DNA from: Achromobacter sp. UMC71
GTDB lineage: Bacteria; Pseudomonadota; Gammaproteobacteria; Burkholderiales; Burkholderiaceae_B
Direction of reading: 5' to 3'
Assembly: GCF_014170305.1 (NCBI RefSeq)
Contig: NZ_LZZT01000004.1
Span: 91,851 to 155,850 of the forward strand
DNA: 64,000 nt
Both the position numbers and the translations under genes were made by a program. A model generated the notes under the pieces. It did no database searches. It was not told where the DNA came from and was given only the letters and a program-made list of their open reading frames with translations. Shown here piece after piece: positions 37,801 through 47,343 of the stretch. Positions within the stretch are counted from its first letter, which is position 1; every line of letters starts with the position of its first letter.

Positions 37801-38343
37801 CCAGGTATTCGCGGGGTTATGCCCCCACAGGACAATCAAGTCGGCCTCGGCGTAATCGGCTGGCGGCATGCCGCAGCCGAAGGTGAACGCATGCGCGTAG
37901 TCCTTGTGCCAGTTGCAGACCTCGGTGGCGTAACAGATATTGGGACTGCCGAACAGGCGCACGAACCGCTCGATCCAGTCAATGCTGTCGCTCAGCGGCG
38001 TGCCGCTAGGCGTCGTGACGGAGAACACGACGGACTCCGCGCCGCTTTCAGCCCGAATGGCACCAAGCCGCTGCGCTGTCTCCGCCAGGGCCTCCTCCCA
38101 ACTGATACGCACCCAGCCCGGGTCCGGACTGCCTTTCGGCGTGGTGCGTCGCAAAGGGTATTGCAGGCGGTTGGGGCTGTGCACCAGCTCGGGCGCTGAT
38201 TTGCCCTTCATGCACATCGCTTCGCCGGTCGGATGCGACGGATCCGGGCGGACAGCAATCAGCATGTCGCCGCGCACCTCGTTGACCGTGCCGCATCGCG
38301 AGCGGCAAAGCGTGCAATATCCCTGCTTGAATTCTGTCGACAT
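34897..38343 (-). CDS. Three-part fusion: molybdopterin oxidoreductase, FAD/NAD reductase, ferredoxin
   Basis: A 1148-residue fusion. Residues 1 to about 740 form a Mo-bis-MGD oxidoreductase: a [4Fe-4S] site (C10, C13, C17, C44, the last in CMKGK), a candidate Mo ligand C143 (TEVCNWHKD), then YAEADLIVLWGHNPANTWL and a C-terminal cofactor-capping domain (FPYVLSSAKNGFYCHSQHR). About 810-1050 is a ferredoxin-NADP reductase module with RAYSLTG (about 854, FAD), AGGIGITPFICLLES and VYLCGPPAMMDAV (about 1021, NAD(P)H). The last 90 residues are a plant-type ferredoxin, CRVGQCESCAV with a final Cys in VCLAC. Electrons should pass from NAD(P)H to Mo, as in assimilatory nitrate reductases or, reversed, NAD-formate dehydrogenases. 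No signal peptide is present. The substrate is unknown. Confidence 0.88.
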   Translation of the reverse strand: MSTEFKQGYCTLCRSRCGTVNEVRGDMLIAVRPDPSHPTGEAMCMKGKSAPELVHSPNRLQYPLRRTTPKGSPDPGWVRISWEEALAETAQRLGAIRAESGAESVVFSVTTPSGTPLSDSIDWIERFVRLFGSPNICYATEVCNWHKDYAHAFTFGCGMPPADYAEADLIVLWGHNPANTWLAQASAIGKGRMRGARMIVVDPRPTALARQADVWLPVRPGTDAAVALGLIHLLISQERFDKAFVRDWTNGPLLVRGDNGQFLREQDVRPEAVHNRYMVWNDEHQGACPYDTEQAAQGQHSADFRLRGAVLVDVPGTAGLVCHPAFELLAQASAHYEPREVERITGVPVASLQAAAALFGSLGRIAYHAWTGIGQHANATQSERAVATLYALTGSFDRIGGNRVRIGPPVNAVNALSLLDEAQRMKALGIDERPIGPPAHGWVTARDTYRAILEGQPYKVRAMMAFGTNLPVSQADTAQASRALSELEFHVHCDLFETPAAKYADIFLPVNTPWEREGLRVGFEISDRAAGWGQLRQRMVSPRGESRSDNDIVFELACRLGLGGDFFGGSLEAGWNHILEPLGISVEQLRKRPEGIACPVDAGERKYARPAAAGVHGFATPTRRVELYSENLLRHRQPPLAAFVEPADTPREANATRQGRFPYVLSSAKNGFYCHSQHRSLVSLRKRAPEPIAELCPALANAKGILDGDWIRIRTRVGQARFVARITPQLADGVVVAEFGWWQGCPELDRDGLPIEGAVNSNFNNLISADHHDPVSGSSPLRSFLCDVELDPSVEARQRKWPGYRDFRVSELRREAEGVLGIHFEPVDGIELPDYRPGQHIEIKLDGGEGVEISRAYSLTGPADVPHRRSYRIAVRHQKGQSSDGTPFEGRMSGFLHRRLRMGDVVSLRSPSGGWVLPRQSPQPICLIAGGIGITPFICLLESLPDGADGPEIWLYYANQNSGTHAFRERIAYHRARLPRLHVYDYYAAPLQGDREGVDFSAKGYIDASVVDDTLIEQRVRVYLCGPPAMMDAVTAGLVARGVPRFDIFSELFRSPSTPPSGNEQFNVTFSRSGRESVKWTSQQGTLLTFAESLGLQMASGCRVGQCESCAVRLVSGKVRHLHGSEPDDPSVCLACQAIPIEDVVLDA

Positions 38344-38368
38344 CACGATGGCGCGTGCTCGTCGCACA

Positions 38369-39859
38369 TCAGGGCATGACGGGAGGGGCGTAATCCAGCG
38401 TGCGTCCCAGGAACCAGAGCATGAAGAGCACCAGCGGCGCATGCACCAGCAGTTGCAGGAAGGTAAAGCCCACGATGTCGCGCGCCTTCAGCGCAAGGAC
38501 GCCAAGCAGCGGCAGCATCCAGAAAGGATTGATCAGGTTGGGCAGCGCTTCCGCGGCGTTGTAGACCTGGACAGCCCAACCCAAGTGCACCTTCAGCTCG
38601 TTGGCCGCCTGCATGACGTACGGCGCCTCGATGATCCACTTGCCGCCGCCAGACGGAATGAAGAAGCCCAGGACAGCGGAATACGCGCCCATCATCACCG
38701 CGAAGGTATCCGTGTTGGAGATGCTGACGAACAGGTGCGCGATGCGGTCCGACAACGCGACGCCATCGTGGCCCTTCGCAGCCGTCAGCATTGCCGCGAT
38801 AGCACCGTACAAGGGGAATTGAATGATGACGCCCGCGGTGGACGGGACCGCGCGCGTGACGGCGTCCAGGAAATTCCGAGGACGCCAATGCAGCAACAGG
38901 CCGAGCAGCAGAAACAGCAGGTTGTACGTATTGAGTCCGGAAATGGCCACCAGCGGACTCTTTGCAATGAACTCCTGCGCGAGCCAGCCAAATCCAAGCG
39001 CACAGAGCAGAATCGTCAACAAGGGGCTACGCTCGAACCATTCACCGGGGCGGCGCTTGGCCGGATCCGGAGCCGCCGGCTTGAACTCGGCAAGATCCAC
39101 CCCAAGATCCTGGGCCGTCACGGCATTTGCACCCGTAGGCGCCGAGAAAAAAGAGATCGCCACCGACACGGCGATCAGCACGGCGGCCATGACCATGGAC
39201 TGCCAAAGAAAGATGGTCTGGCTAAACGGGATCACCCCGGTGATATCCAGAATGCTCTTGGGCAGACTGCCCGGGTTGGCCTGCAACTGGGCCGCTGACG
39301 AACTCAACCCCAACGCCCAAGTTGCGCCCAGCCCCAGGTACGCCGCGGCGCCCGCGGCCCGGTAGTCCACACGCAGGTCCGTACGGCGAGCCAGGGCGCG
39401 CGCATACAGCGCGCTGAAGATCAGCGAGACGCCCCAGTTAAAGAGCGACAGGCTCATGCTGATCAGCGCCACATAGGCAATCCCCTGCCTGCCCGACCGT
39501 GGCACCGCCGCCAGCCGTTCGATAAGGCGAGCGGCTGGCGCAGACGTCGCCACCACGTAGCCGCCAATGGCGACGACCGCCATTTGCATCGTAAAGACAA
39601 TCAAGCTCCAGAATCCATCGCCAAAGGCCTTGACCACGGCTTGGGGCGTTGAACCGTTGGCCAATGCTGCGCCGGCGACGACGATCACGGCGATCGCCGC
39701 GAACACAAAGGCATCGGGAAACCAGCGTTCCGCCCACGCCGTGAAACGCAGGCCGAGTCGGCTGAGCAGGCCCGTGCCCTGTTCGATGTCAGGCGGCGTG
39801 TCGGGAGGAACGTCGCCTTGCGCCGGATGATGGGCAGGAATGCTCGATGACGATTGCAT
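38369..39859 (-). CDS. AtoE-type short-chain fatty acid permease family
   Basis: A 496-residue inner-membrane protein with about 12-14 hydrophobic helices, of the AtoE (short-chain fatty acid transporter) family. Typical stretches are GLLSRLGLRFTAWAERWFPD near the N-terminus, SLFNWGVSLIFSALYARALA, GFFIPSGGGKWIIEAPYVMQA and FPLYGAIAAML. The start at MQSSSSIPA is preceded by GGAGACTCC. It lies 25 bases upstream of the Mo/flavin fusion gene on the same strand, so it probably imports the substrate of that enzyme, most likely a small carboxylate. It is divergent from a LysR gene. Confidence 0.85.
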   Translation of the reverse strand: MQSSSSIPAHHPAQGDVPPDTPPDIEQGTGLLSRLGLRFTAWAERWFPDAFVFAAIAVIVVAGAALANGSTPQAVVKAFGDGFWSLIVFTMQMAVVAIGGYVVATSAPAARLIERLAAVPRSGRQGIAYVALISMSLSLFNWGVSLIFSALYARALARRTDLRVDYRAAGAAAYLGLGATWALGLSSSAAQLQANPGSLPKSILDITGVIPFSQTIFLWQSMVMAAVLIAVSVAISFFSAPTGANAVTAQDLGVDLAEFKPAAPDPAKRRPGEWFERSPLLTILLCALGFGWLAQEFIAKSPLVAISGLNTYNLLFLLLGLLLHWRPRNFLDAVTRAVPSTAGVIIQFPLYGAIAAMLTAAKGHDGVALSDRIAHLFVSISNTDTFAVMMGAYSAVLGFFIPSGGGKWIIEAPYVMQAANELKVHLGWAVQVYNAAEALPNLINPFWMLPLLGVLALKARDIVGFTFLQLLVHAPLVLFMLWFLGRTLDYAPPVMP

Positions 39860-39989
39860 GGGAGTCTCCATTTCTCGGAAATGTTGGCGTTCCTCGAGAC
39901 ACATCCGACGACGCGCGAATGTGCATGCTATTGATCGTCACGCAATATTCATAATTCTTTTATTGAATGCAGCAATATATAATTTATCT

Positions 39990-40943
39990 ATGAAGGTCAC
40001 GATCAAACAGTTGGAGCATTTCGTGGCGGTCGCCATGACCGGCCAGGTGTCCCGTGCTGCCCAGCGCTGCTACGTCAGCCAGCCGTCGCTGACGACCTCA
40101 TTGAAGAATCTCGAGGCGCTCCTGGGCGTTCAACTCTTTGTCCGGCACGCCGCAGGCTTGCGACTGACGCTGCAGGGAGAAGGCTTTCTGCGCCACGCCG
40201 AACATGTGCTGGCGTCGTTGGAAACCGCCATCGCCGAGACCAAGGATTCCATTTCCTCGCTCGAAGGCCGCGTGAAACTGGCCATCACGGACACGGTGTC
40301 GGAGTACGTGCTGCCCAAGATCATCGGGGCGATGCGCCGGCAACTTCCTCTGGTCTCGTTCGAACCCGTCGAACGCAACCGCGTTCAGATTGAAAACGGC
40401 ATTCGCAACGGCTCGTTCGATCTGGCCGTCGTCCTCGTTTCAAACCTGACCCCCACGGCGGATTTTCACCAGGAGAAGCTGCTGAAATCCGAGCGCCGGC
40501 TCTGGACGTCGCTGGATCATCCCCTTGCCAGCCGCGCCTCGGTGCCGTTGTCCGAACTGGCGGACCAGCCGTTCATACTGCTGGACATGGATGAGCACGT
40601 GGCCACCGTCAATCGCTACTGGGGCGCCATGAAGCTCAAGCCGAACGTCATTTTCCGCACCAAATCGATCGAAGCGGTGCGCAGCCTGGTCGCGCAGAAC
40701 GTCGGCGTCACGATTCTTTCCGACCTTGTCTTCAGGCCCTGGTCACACGACGGGGGAAGAATACGCAGGACGGTGATGGCAGGGTCCGTGCCGTCCATGG
40801 ATCTGGGACTCGTCCATCTGCGCGAGTCCGAAATGTCCAAAGCCGCCAGCGCCTGCGCGCGCGTCTTGCGCTTGCTGGCAAAGAGCCTGCTGCGCGAATC
40901 GCATCTGCAGGTCGACGGCCTGGCCGACGCAGCGGCGGATTGA
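39990..40943 (+). CDS. LysR-family regulator of the permease/Mo-fusion unit
   Basis: A 317-residue LysR regulator: the winged helix reads MKVTIKQLEHFVAVAMTGQV and SQPSLTTSLKNLEALLGVQL, followed by the effector domain (LEGRVKLAITDTVSEYVLPK). The ATG at 39990 gives the canonical start; the frame is open upstream through the A/T-rich control region. That region (39872-39989) holds ATTCA (39947-39951) and TGAAT (39964-39968), a dyad of the T-N11-A kind that LysR proteins bind. The gene is divergent from the AtoE-type permease gene, so control of that unit is likely. Confidence 0.92.
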   Translation: MKVTIKQLEHFVAVAMTGQVSRAAQRCYVSQPSLTTSLKNLEALLGVQLFVRHAAGLRLTLQGEGFLRHAEHVLASLETAIAETKDSISSLEGRVKLAITDTVSEYVLPKIIGAMRRQLPLVSFEPVERNRVQIENGIRNGSFDLAVVLVSNLTPTADFHQEKLLKSERRLWTSLDHPLASRASVPLSELADQPFILLDMDEHVATVNRYWGAMKLKPNVIFRTKSIEAVRSLVAQNVGVTILSDLVFRPWSHDGGRIRRTVMAGSVPSMDLGLVHLRESEMSKAASACARVLRLLAKSLLRESHLQVDGLADAAAD

Positions 40944-41010
40944 TCAGGCAGGTCACGGCAACCGAAGCGACCGCGCCGGCCCTTCTCCTGCCCTGCGCCA
41001 GGGCCTGTCG

Positions 41011-42243
41011 TCAGGGCTTGCCGAGCCTGGGCGCCTCTTCCATCATCGAATCAACCAGCAGCCGTTGCACGAAGTTCGCATGCATCATGGCGCCGATCTC
41101 GCGCCAGTCGGAGGTCTTCGTAATGACCGCCATCGAATAACCGATGACCGTTTCCGGCTTGCCGTGCAGCGCCACCAGGTGCGATTGCGTGGCAAGATCA
41201 GGCTCCAGCGGGTTATCCGACGAGACATCGTCGACAAACAGAGCATCCAGTCCGGCGACCTTCTCGAACCCGATCACATGCGTCGCCGATACCCTCTGGC
41301 GATGGGAGTAGCCGTTGTTTCGGCGAGTGCGATCCAGCAACAGCTTCGACACCTTGTCAGCGCCGTCGCGCAACAGCTCCGGCGTCATCGGCGCGCCCGG
41401 CTCGATGCTTATGCCAAAGACAGAGACATACGGAGGCCTGCCGATACTGGCCTGGTCCTGGAACATCTGCGAAGCAAACACCCCCTGTTCGTCGAAGGCC
41501 CCGATCGACAGCCAGTTCGGCGGCAACAGAAAATGCATGTCCTTGCCCGACGGCAGCCGCACGGTGTGCTTGACCATGCCTGCCATCAACGGATCCGACG
41601 CCATCGGACGCTGAAAGGTCAGCGACCGCATCATCTGCCGCAGCTGGGGTATGCGCGCATCCGCCTCGGCCGGACTCACGTCGGCGCGCACGACCAGCAG
41701 CTTCAGGCCCCGCCGCCACACGCTGATCAGGCTGCGGGACGGCGCGGCCGGCTTGAGATGCTCGTCGCGGGAAAGCACCGTCGTGACATTGGCGCTGATG
41801 ACATTGCCGGCGCCGTCCTCGATGGCCTCTTCCTCGTCCTCCCCATTGCCAAATCCCTTGGCCATCAAGCGGGCGTAATCCATTGGCAGCGCAGCGCGTG
41901 TGGGCACCACATCGGCGACGTATAGGGTGATGCGCAGGCCGCCGGGCTGCTGCGCGCCCTGCCCGATCATCAAGCGCGTGAAATCGGCGACCAGGCCCGA
42001 TTCCTCCAGGCCCCTCATCACCGAGCCGTCCTTCGTCCACGACAGCCCCTCGGGCGTTTCCAGACGGAAGGCCAGGTCGGGCAGCTGCGCAATATCAACA
42101 GTCAGCTCACGCGTTGCCGCATCGGCCGTCTGGCCTGCCCCTTGTTCCCGGGACGCGGCGTATGCCACCTGCACGCACAATAAAAAGCCCGCCATTGCGA
42201 CGGGCAACAGGCTTGTGCAGGTTCGCTGGACCAGTGTCATCAT
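41011..42243 (-). CDS. Exported protein of unknown function
   Basis: A 410-residue protein with a signal peptide (LLPVAMAGFLLCVQVAYAAS). The mature part looks like two related halves of about 180 residues. Each has a strand-rich segment ending in an amphipathic stretch with a conserved-looking tryptophan or phenylalanine (SLISVWRRGLKLLVVRADVS in the first; SYSMAVITKTSDWREI-like in the second). An acidic run, GNGEDEEEAIEDGAGN, lies near residue 135. I do not recognise the family and see no catalytic motif. It has no operon partner: the LysR gene converges on it and tRNA-Pro lies upstream. Confidence 0.75.
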   Translation of the reverse strand: MMTLVQRTCTSLLPVAMAGFLLCVQVAYAASREQGAGQTADAATRELTVDIAQLPDLAFRLETPEGLSWTKDGSVMRGLEESGLVADFTRLMIGQGAQQPGGLRITLYVADVVPTRAALPMDYARLMAKGFGNGEDEEEAIEDGAGNVISANVTTVLSRDEHLKPAAPSRSLISVWRRGLKLLVVRADVSPAEADARIPQLRQMMRSLTFQRPMASDPLMAGMVKHTVRLPSGKDMHFLLPPNWLSIGAFDEQGVFASQMFQDQASIGRPPYVSVFGISIEPGAPMTPELLRDGADKVSKLLLDRTRRNNGYSHRQRVSATHVIGFEKVAGLDALFVDDVSSDNPLEPDLATQSHLVALHGKPETVIGYSMAVITKTSDWREIGAMMHANFVQRLLVDSMMEEAPRLGKP

Positions 42244-42387
42244 GGATCTGGAAGGCAGGCAGATGAGAAGGCTTGAATTTTATCCAGCCCCCTTCGGCCA
42301 CACCCTGCCGAACGTAACGGGTCGAAACCAGAGTCAGCCCTGCCCGCCGCCCTGGCCGCAAACTCCCGGCGCACAAGCCCCGCAAAC

Positions 42388-42424
42388 GCAAAAAAGCCGG
42401 CCCGCTTTCGCGATACCGGCTTTC
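42388..42424 (-). terminator. Rho-independent terminator downstream of tRNA-Pro
   Basis: Read on the minus strand, AAGCCGG and CCGGCTT pair around a 15-base loop, followed by a TTTTTT run (the A run at 42390-42395). It stands 47 bases after the tRNA 3' end and before the unknown exported gene, so it probably ends the tRNA transcript. A second weak hairpin (AAAGTGT/ACACTTT) lies at about 42430-42448. Confidence 0.75.
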
Positions 42425-42469
42425 AGCTAAAAGTGTCGGGAAACACTTTCAAGAATTCGACCACATCAA

Positions 42470-42547
<78 letters not shown>

Positions 42548-42622
42548 AGTCTTACTACTTTTAGTCTTACTACTCTTAGTCCTCCGACTCTCAGTCTTTC
42601 GACATCCAGTCTTCCGACTACT
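42548..42622. repeat. Five degenerate 15-bp direct repeats next to tRNA-Pro
   Basis: Five head-to-tail units each begin AGTC and read AGTCTTACTACTTTT, AGTCTTACTACTCTT, AGTCCTCCGACTCTC, AGTCTTTCGACATCC and AGTCTTCCGACTACT. They begin directly after the tRNA 5' end and so form its upstream flank, where the promoter would lie. The unit length is not a palindrome and there are no spacers, so this is not a CRISPR. Confidence 0.8.
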
Positions 42623-42751
42623 GACTTCGTCGCGCTCAGTGCAACCAAATCATCTTCTTTTCGCTTCAGCTACCTAGGGGTGTTATCCCCTTCGGTTTTG
42701 GTGAACTGCCTTGGCTTCCCTTTTTGTTGCCCTTTTCTGAGCAACTTCAGG

Positions 42752-43717
42752 TCAGCGATCTCTATTCACCGCGAAAGCGCAGAATTCTAACAGAGAATTT
42801 AGAAAAGGGGAAACGGGGTAATTCGACAGGGCTTCGCGGGCCCGGTCCGCTTCGGCCACGGCGGCCTGGCGCGCGTGCTCCAGCGCGTCCGTTGCCTGGA
42901 TGGCGGCGGCCACGGCGGCGAAGTCGGCATCGCCCGTCTTGATGGCGTCGCGGATCAATTGCTGTTGCTGCGGCGTACCCACTTCCATCACGCGGATCAG
43001 CGGCAGCGTCGGCTTGCCTTCGCGCAGGTCGTCGCCTACGTTCTTGCCCAAGGCAGTTGCATCGCCGCTGTAATCCAGCACGTCGTCCACCAACTGGAAC
43101 GCAGTGCCCACATGGCGGCCATAGGCGGCCGCGGCGGCTTCCTGCTCGGGCGTGGCGCCCGCCAGCACGGCGCCCACCTGGGCGGCGGCTTCGAACAGCT
43201 TGGCGGTCTTGTAGCGCACCACCTGCAGGTAGCGTTCCTGCGACACGTCCGGGTCATGCACGTTCAAGAGCTGCAGCACCTCGCCTTCGGCGATCACCGT
43301 GGTGGCCTCGGACAGGATGCCCATGATGCGCATCGAGTCGGCCTCGACCATCATTTCGAACGAACGCGAATAGAGATAGTCGCCCACCAGCACGCTGGCG
43401 GCGTTGCCGAACACCGCGTTGGCGGTCTCGCGGCCGCGGCGCAGGTCGGATTCATCGACCACGTCGTCGTGCAGCAAGGTGGCCGTGTGGATGAATTCGA
43501 CCACGGCGGCCAGCAACTGGTGATGCGTCCCCTCATAACCCAGGGCGCGCGCCACCATCAGCACCATCGCCGGGCGCATGCGCTTGCCGCCCGCCCCAAT
43601 GATGTAATCGCCGATCGTACGGATCAACACCACATCGGAATTCAGCCGCTCGCGGATAACCGCATCGACGGCTTTCATATCGTCAGCTATGGGGGCAACA
43701 AGCGCGGGGAGATTCAA
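42752..43717 (-). CDS. ispB: Octaprenyl diphosphate synthase
   Basis: A 321-residue trans-polyprenyl diphosphate synthase. The two aspartate-rich motifs are LLHDDVVDESDLRRG (about residue 80) and QLVDDVLDYSGD (about 210). Length and motifs fit IspB, which makes the C40 side chain of ubiquinone from isopentenyl and farnesyl diphosphate. I chose a TTG start (L of LNLPALVAPIADDMKAV), because the usual IspB N-terminus begins there; the first ATG in frame is at MKAVDAV 13 codons later, and the ORF upstream is non-homologous. It is divergent from rplU, the classic arrangement in proteobacteria. Confidence 0.93.
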   Translation of the reverse strand: MNLPALVAPIADDMKAVDAVIRERLNSDVVLIRTIGDYIIGAGGKRMRPAMVLMVARALGYEGTHHQLLAAVVEFIHTATLLHDDVVDESDLRRGRETANAVFGNAASVLVGDYLYSRSFEMMVEADSMRIMGILSEATTVIAEGEVLQLLNVHDPDVSQERYLQVVRYKTAKLFEAAAQVGAVLAGATPEQEAAAAAYGRHVGTAFQLVDDVLDYSGDATALGKNVGDDLREGKPTLPLIRVMEVGTPQQQQLIRDAIKTGDADFAAVAAAIQATDALEHARQAAVAEADRAREALSNYPVSPFLNSLLEFCAFAVNRDR

Positions 43718-44172
43718 GACGTATCCGGAGTGTGAAACGAGCCGTGCGTGACGGCTCTTACCGCTGGGCCCGCCGGAATGGCGGGGGATTCGACCAGCGA
43801 TTATACGGGGTGTCACGAACCGTAGCCGGACCTGGCAACGCCCGCCCCCCGGGGGCCGGACACTGCCACGGCCCCGGCCTCGATCAGGCCCCGTTTTTCC
43901 CCGCCCGGCCTGCGCCACGCGGCGGCCGCGCCACACCTAAGCCCTTACCCCGCAAGCGCTTTTTGACTTTTCCCCAGCCCCACGCTAATATCCCTGATTC
44001 GGTCAGTGATGGCCGAATTACGTCGGTGAATTACGCAACATGCCCAACGCGTCTATGCACTGCCAGCCAGAACACCCAGGCCGGCAAGAATAGATAACCG
44101 CTTGAGGCAAGTACCGCCAGCCCAGCAGGGATGGCTGCGAATAAGCCCATTTACCTATTTAAGGAATACCCC
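43718..44172. other. ispB/rplU intergenic region and rplU leader
   Basis: 455 bases without a gene lie between the divergent ispB and rplU starts. The ispB-proximal half is G/C-rich and holds no recognisable element. The rplU promoter is at 43963-43991, leaving a leader of about 175 bases before rplU. A CCAGCCAGAACACCCAGGCC stretch and short dyads are present, but I see no known riboswitch. A ribosomal-protein leader structure is possible. Confidence 0.5.
43963..43991 (+). promoter_or_regulatory. Strong sigma-70 promoter for rplU-rpmA
   Basis: TTGACT (43963-43968) and TAATAT (43986-43991) are separated by exactly 17 bases, close to the sigma-70 consensus. They point toward rplU. Confidence 0.75.
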
Positions 44173-44484
44173 ATGTACGCGGTCGTAAAAACCGGTGGCA
44201 AGCAGTACCGTGTTGCCATTGGCGAAAAACTCAAGATAGAACAGATACCGGCAGACATTGGGCAAGAAATCACCCTGGATCAAGTGCTGTCCGTGGGCGA
44301 AGGCGACCAACTGAAAGTTGGCACGCCCCTCGTCTCGGGCGCCGTGATCAAGGCAACGGTTCTTGCGCAAGGCCGCCACGACAAGGTCAAGATCTTCAAG
44401 ATGCGCCGTCGCAAGCACTATCAGAAGCGTCAGGGCCACCGTCAGAACTACACCGAAATCCGCATCGAAGCCATCACGGCTTAA
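44173..44484 (+). CDS. rplU: 50S ribosomal protein L21
   Basis: A 103-residue protein, the usual L21 length, starting [20 protein letters not shown] and ending with the basic stretch [18 protein letters not shown]. It binds 23S rRNA in the large subunit. The ATG at 44173 is preceded by TAAGGAATACCCC and gives the universal MYAV N-terminus; the ORF extends upstream without homology. It is followed after 35 bases by rpmA; both are transcribed from the promoter at 43963-43991. Confidence 0.98.
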   Translation: MYAVVKTGGKQYRVAIGEKLKIEQIPADIGQEITLDQVLSVGEGDQLKVGTPLVSGAVIKATVLAQGRHDKVKIFKMRRRKHYQKRQGHRQNYTEIRIEAITA

Positions 44485-44519
44485 GAAGCGACTCGGCACC
44501 ACATTAGCAGGAGCTAAAA

Positions 44520-44780
44520 ATGGCACAGAAAAAGGGCGGCGGCTCTACGCGAAACGGACGCGACTCAGAATCGAAGCGTCTGGGCGTCAAGGCTTTCGGC
44601 GGTGAACTGATTCCCGCTGGTTCGATCATCGTGCGTCAGCGCGGTACCCGTTTCCACGCTGGCGTGAACGTCGGCATGGGCAAGGACCACACCCTGTTCG
44701 CGCTGATCGACGGCAAGGTTCAATTCGGCTTCAAGGGCGCGTTGAACAAGCAAACCGTTTCGATCGTCGCCGCCGAGTAA
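44520..44780 (+). CDS. rpmA: 50S ribosomal protein L27
   Basis: An 86-residue protein, [20 protein letters not shown] onward, of normal L27 length. Its N-terminal tail reaches the peptidyl transferase centre. A good ribosome site, AGGAGCTAAAA, precedes the ATG. Part of the rplU-rpmA unit; a terminator follows at 44876-44906. Confidence 0.98.
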   Translation: MAQKKGGGSTRNGRDSESKRLGVKAFGGELIPAGSIIVRQRGTRFHAGVNVGMGKDHTLFALIDGKVQFGFKGALNKQTVSIVAAE

Positions 44781-46100
<1,320 letters not shown>

Positions 46101-46155
46101 GCCATAATCGCAGTCCTTACGATTACGTCTTTTCTCGCCGCAGCCGGGCCCCATC

Positions 46156-47292
46156 ATGTCTGCTGAATCACCCGCCGTTTCCGTCGTCACCCACGCCCAG
46201 CGCCTGGTCGCCAAAGTCGGCTCGTCGCTGGTCACCAACGAAGGCCGCGGCCTGGACCGCGCCGCCGTCGCGCACTGGGCCGCGCAGATCGCTGCCTTGC
46301 ACAAGCAAGGCAAGCAGATCGTGCTGGTGTCCAGCGGCGCCATCGCCGAGGGCATGGCCCGCTTGGGCTGGCGCAAGCGCCCGTCGGTCATGCACGAACT
46401 GCAGGCCGCCGCCGCCGTGGGCCAGATGGGCCTGTGCCAGGCCTATGAAGCGGCATTCGCCGAATACGGCCTGCGCACCGCGCAGATCCTGCTGACGCAC
46501 GAAGACCTGGCCGACCGCCACCGCTACCTGAACGCCCGCAGCACGATATTCGCGCTGCTGCGCCTGGGCGTGGTGCCCATCGTGAACGAAAACGACACGG
46601 TGGTCACCGACGAAATCCGCCTGGGTGACAACGATACGCTGGGCGCGCTGGTCACCAACCTGATCGAAGCCGACACGCTGATCATCCTGACGGATCAGCG
46701 CGGCTTGTACGACTCGGACCCCCGCAAGAATCCCGACGCCAAGTTCATGGCGCACGCCCAGGCCGGCGACCCGGCGCTGGAAGCCATGGCCGGCGGCGCC
46801 GGCAGCGGCATCGGCACCGGCGGCATGTTGACCAAGGTGCTGGCCGCCAAGCGCGCCGCGCATAGCGGCGCCCACACCGTCATCGCATCGGGCCACGAAC
46901 GCAACGTGCTGACGCGCCTGGCGCAAGGCGAATGCATCGGCAGCGAACTGCGCGCCGTGCTGCCGGTGTGGTCCGCCCGCAAGCAATGGCTGGCCGATCA
47001 CCTGCGCCTGCGCGGCCGCGTGGTGCTGGACGACGGCGCCGTGCAGGCATTGCTGCGCGAGGGCAAGAGCCTGCTGCCGATCGGCGTGATCGAGGTCGAG
47101 GGCGAATTCGGCCGTGGCGACGTGGTGGCCTGCGTCGACAGCCAAGGCCGCGAATGTGCACGCGGCCTGATCAATTATTCGTCGGCCGACACCCGCCGCA
47201 TCCTGCGTCAACCGTCGTCGCAGATTGCCCGCATCCTGGGCAGCATGACCGACCCCGAACTGATGCATCGCGATAACCTGGTCGTGCTCTGA
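46156..47292 (+). CDS. proB: Glutamate 5-kinase
   Basis: A 378-residue kinase: an amino-acid-kinase domain ([20 protein letters not shown] near 15; [17 protein letters not shown] near 56; [20 protein letters not shown] near 137) and a C-terminal PUA domain (near 280-360; [18 protein letters not shown]). It phosphorylates glutamate as the first, proline-inhibited step of proline synthesis. Length is typical of enzymes with the PUA domain. It follows obgE by 55 bases, the order seen in many betaproteobacteria. Confidence 0.97.
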   Translation: MSAESPAVSVVTHAQRLVAKVGSSLVTNEGRGLDRAAVAHWAAQIAALHKQGKQIVLVSSGAIAEGMARLGWRKRPSVMHELQAAAAVGQMGLCQAYEAAFAEYGLRTAQILLTHEDLADRHRYLNARSTIFALLRLGVVPIVNENDTVVTDEIRLGDNDTLGALVTNLIEADTLIILTDQRGLYDSDPRKNPDAKFMAHAQAGDPALEAMAGGAGSGIGTGGMLTKVLAAKRAAHSGAHTVIASGHERNVLTRLAQGECIGSELRAVLPVWSARKQWLADHLRLRGRVVLDDGAVQALLREGKSLLPIGVIEVEGEFGRGDVVACVDSQGRECARGLINYSSADTRRILRQPSSQIARILGSMTDPELMHRDNLVVL

Positions 47293-47305
47293 CACGACCC
47301 GCCAC

Positions 47306-47329
47306 GCAGGCCGGCACGCACCGGCCTGC
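47306..47329. terminator. Hairpin between converging proB and regulator genes
   Basis: GCAGGCCGG (47306-47314) and CCGGCCTGC (47321-47329) form a perfect 9-bp stem with a 6-base loop between the two converging genes. There is no clear T run, so termination strength is uncertain. Confidence 0.55.
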
Positions 47330-47343
47330 CGGCAGCGGCCAGG

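Noticed and set aside
36028..38199. Long plus-strand open frame (723 codons) opposite the Mo/flavin fusion gene
   Set aside because: It mirrors the codon bias of the real gene, is rich in Arg/His/Gln and has no domain; typical antisense shadow in G/C-rich DNA.
34897..38343. Assimilatory nitrate reductase
   Set aside because: The domain order would fit, but no nitrite reductase, nitrate transporter or nitrate regulator is present, and the neighbours are an AtoE-type permease and an ornithine-cyclodeaminase-family gene; kept as an alternative only.
42548..42622. Possible CRISPR array
   Set aside because: The 15-base units are directly adjacent without spacers and vary among themselves; no cas gene is nearby.
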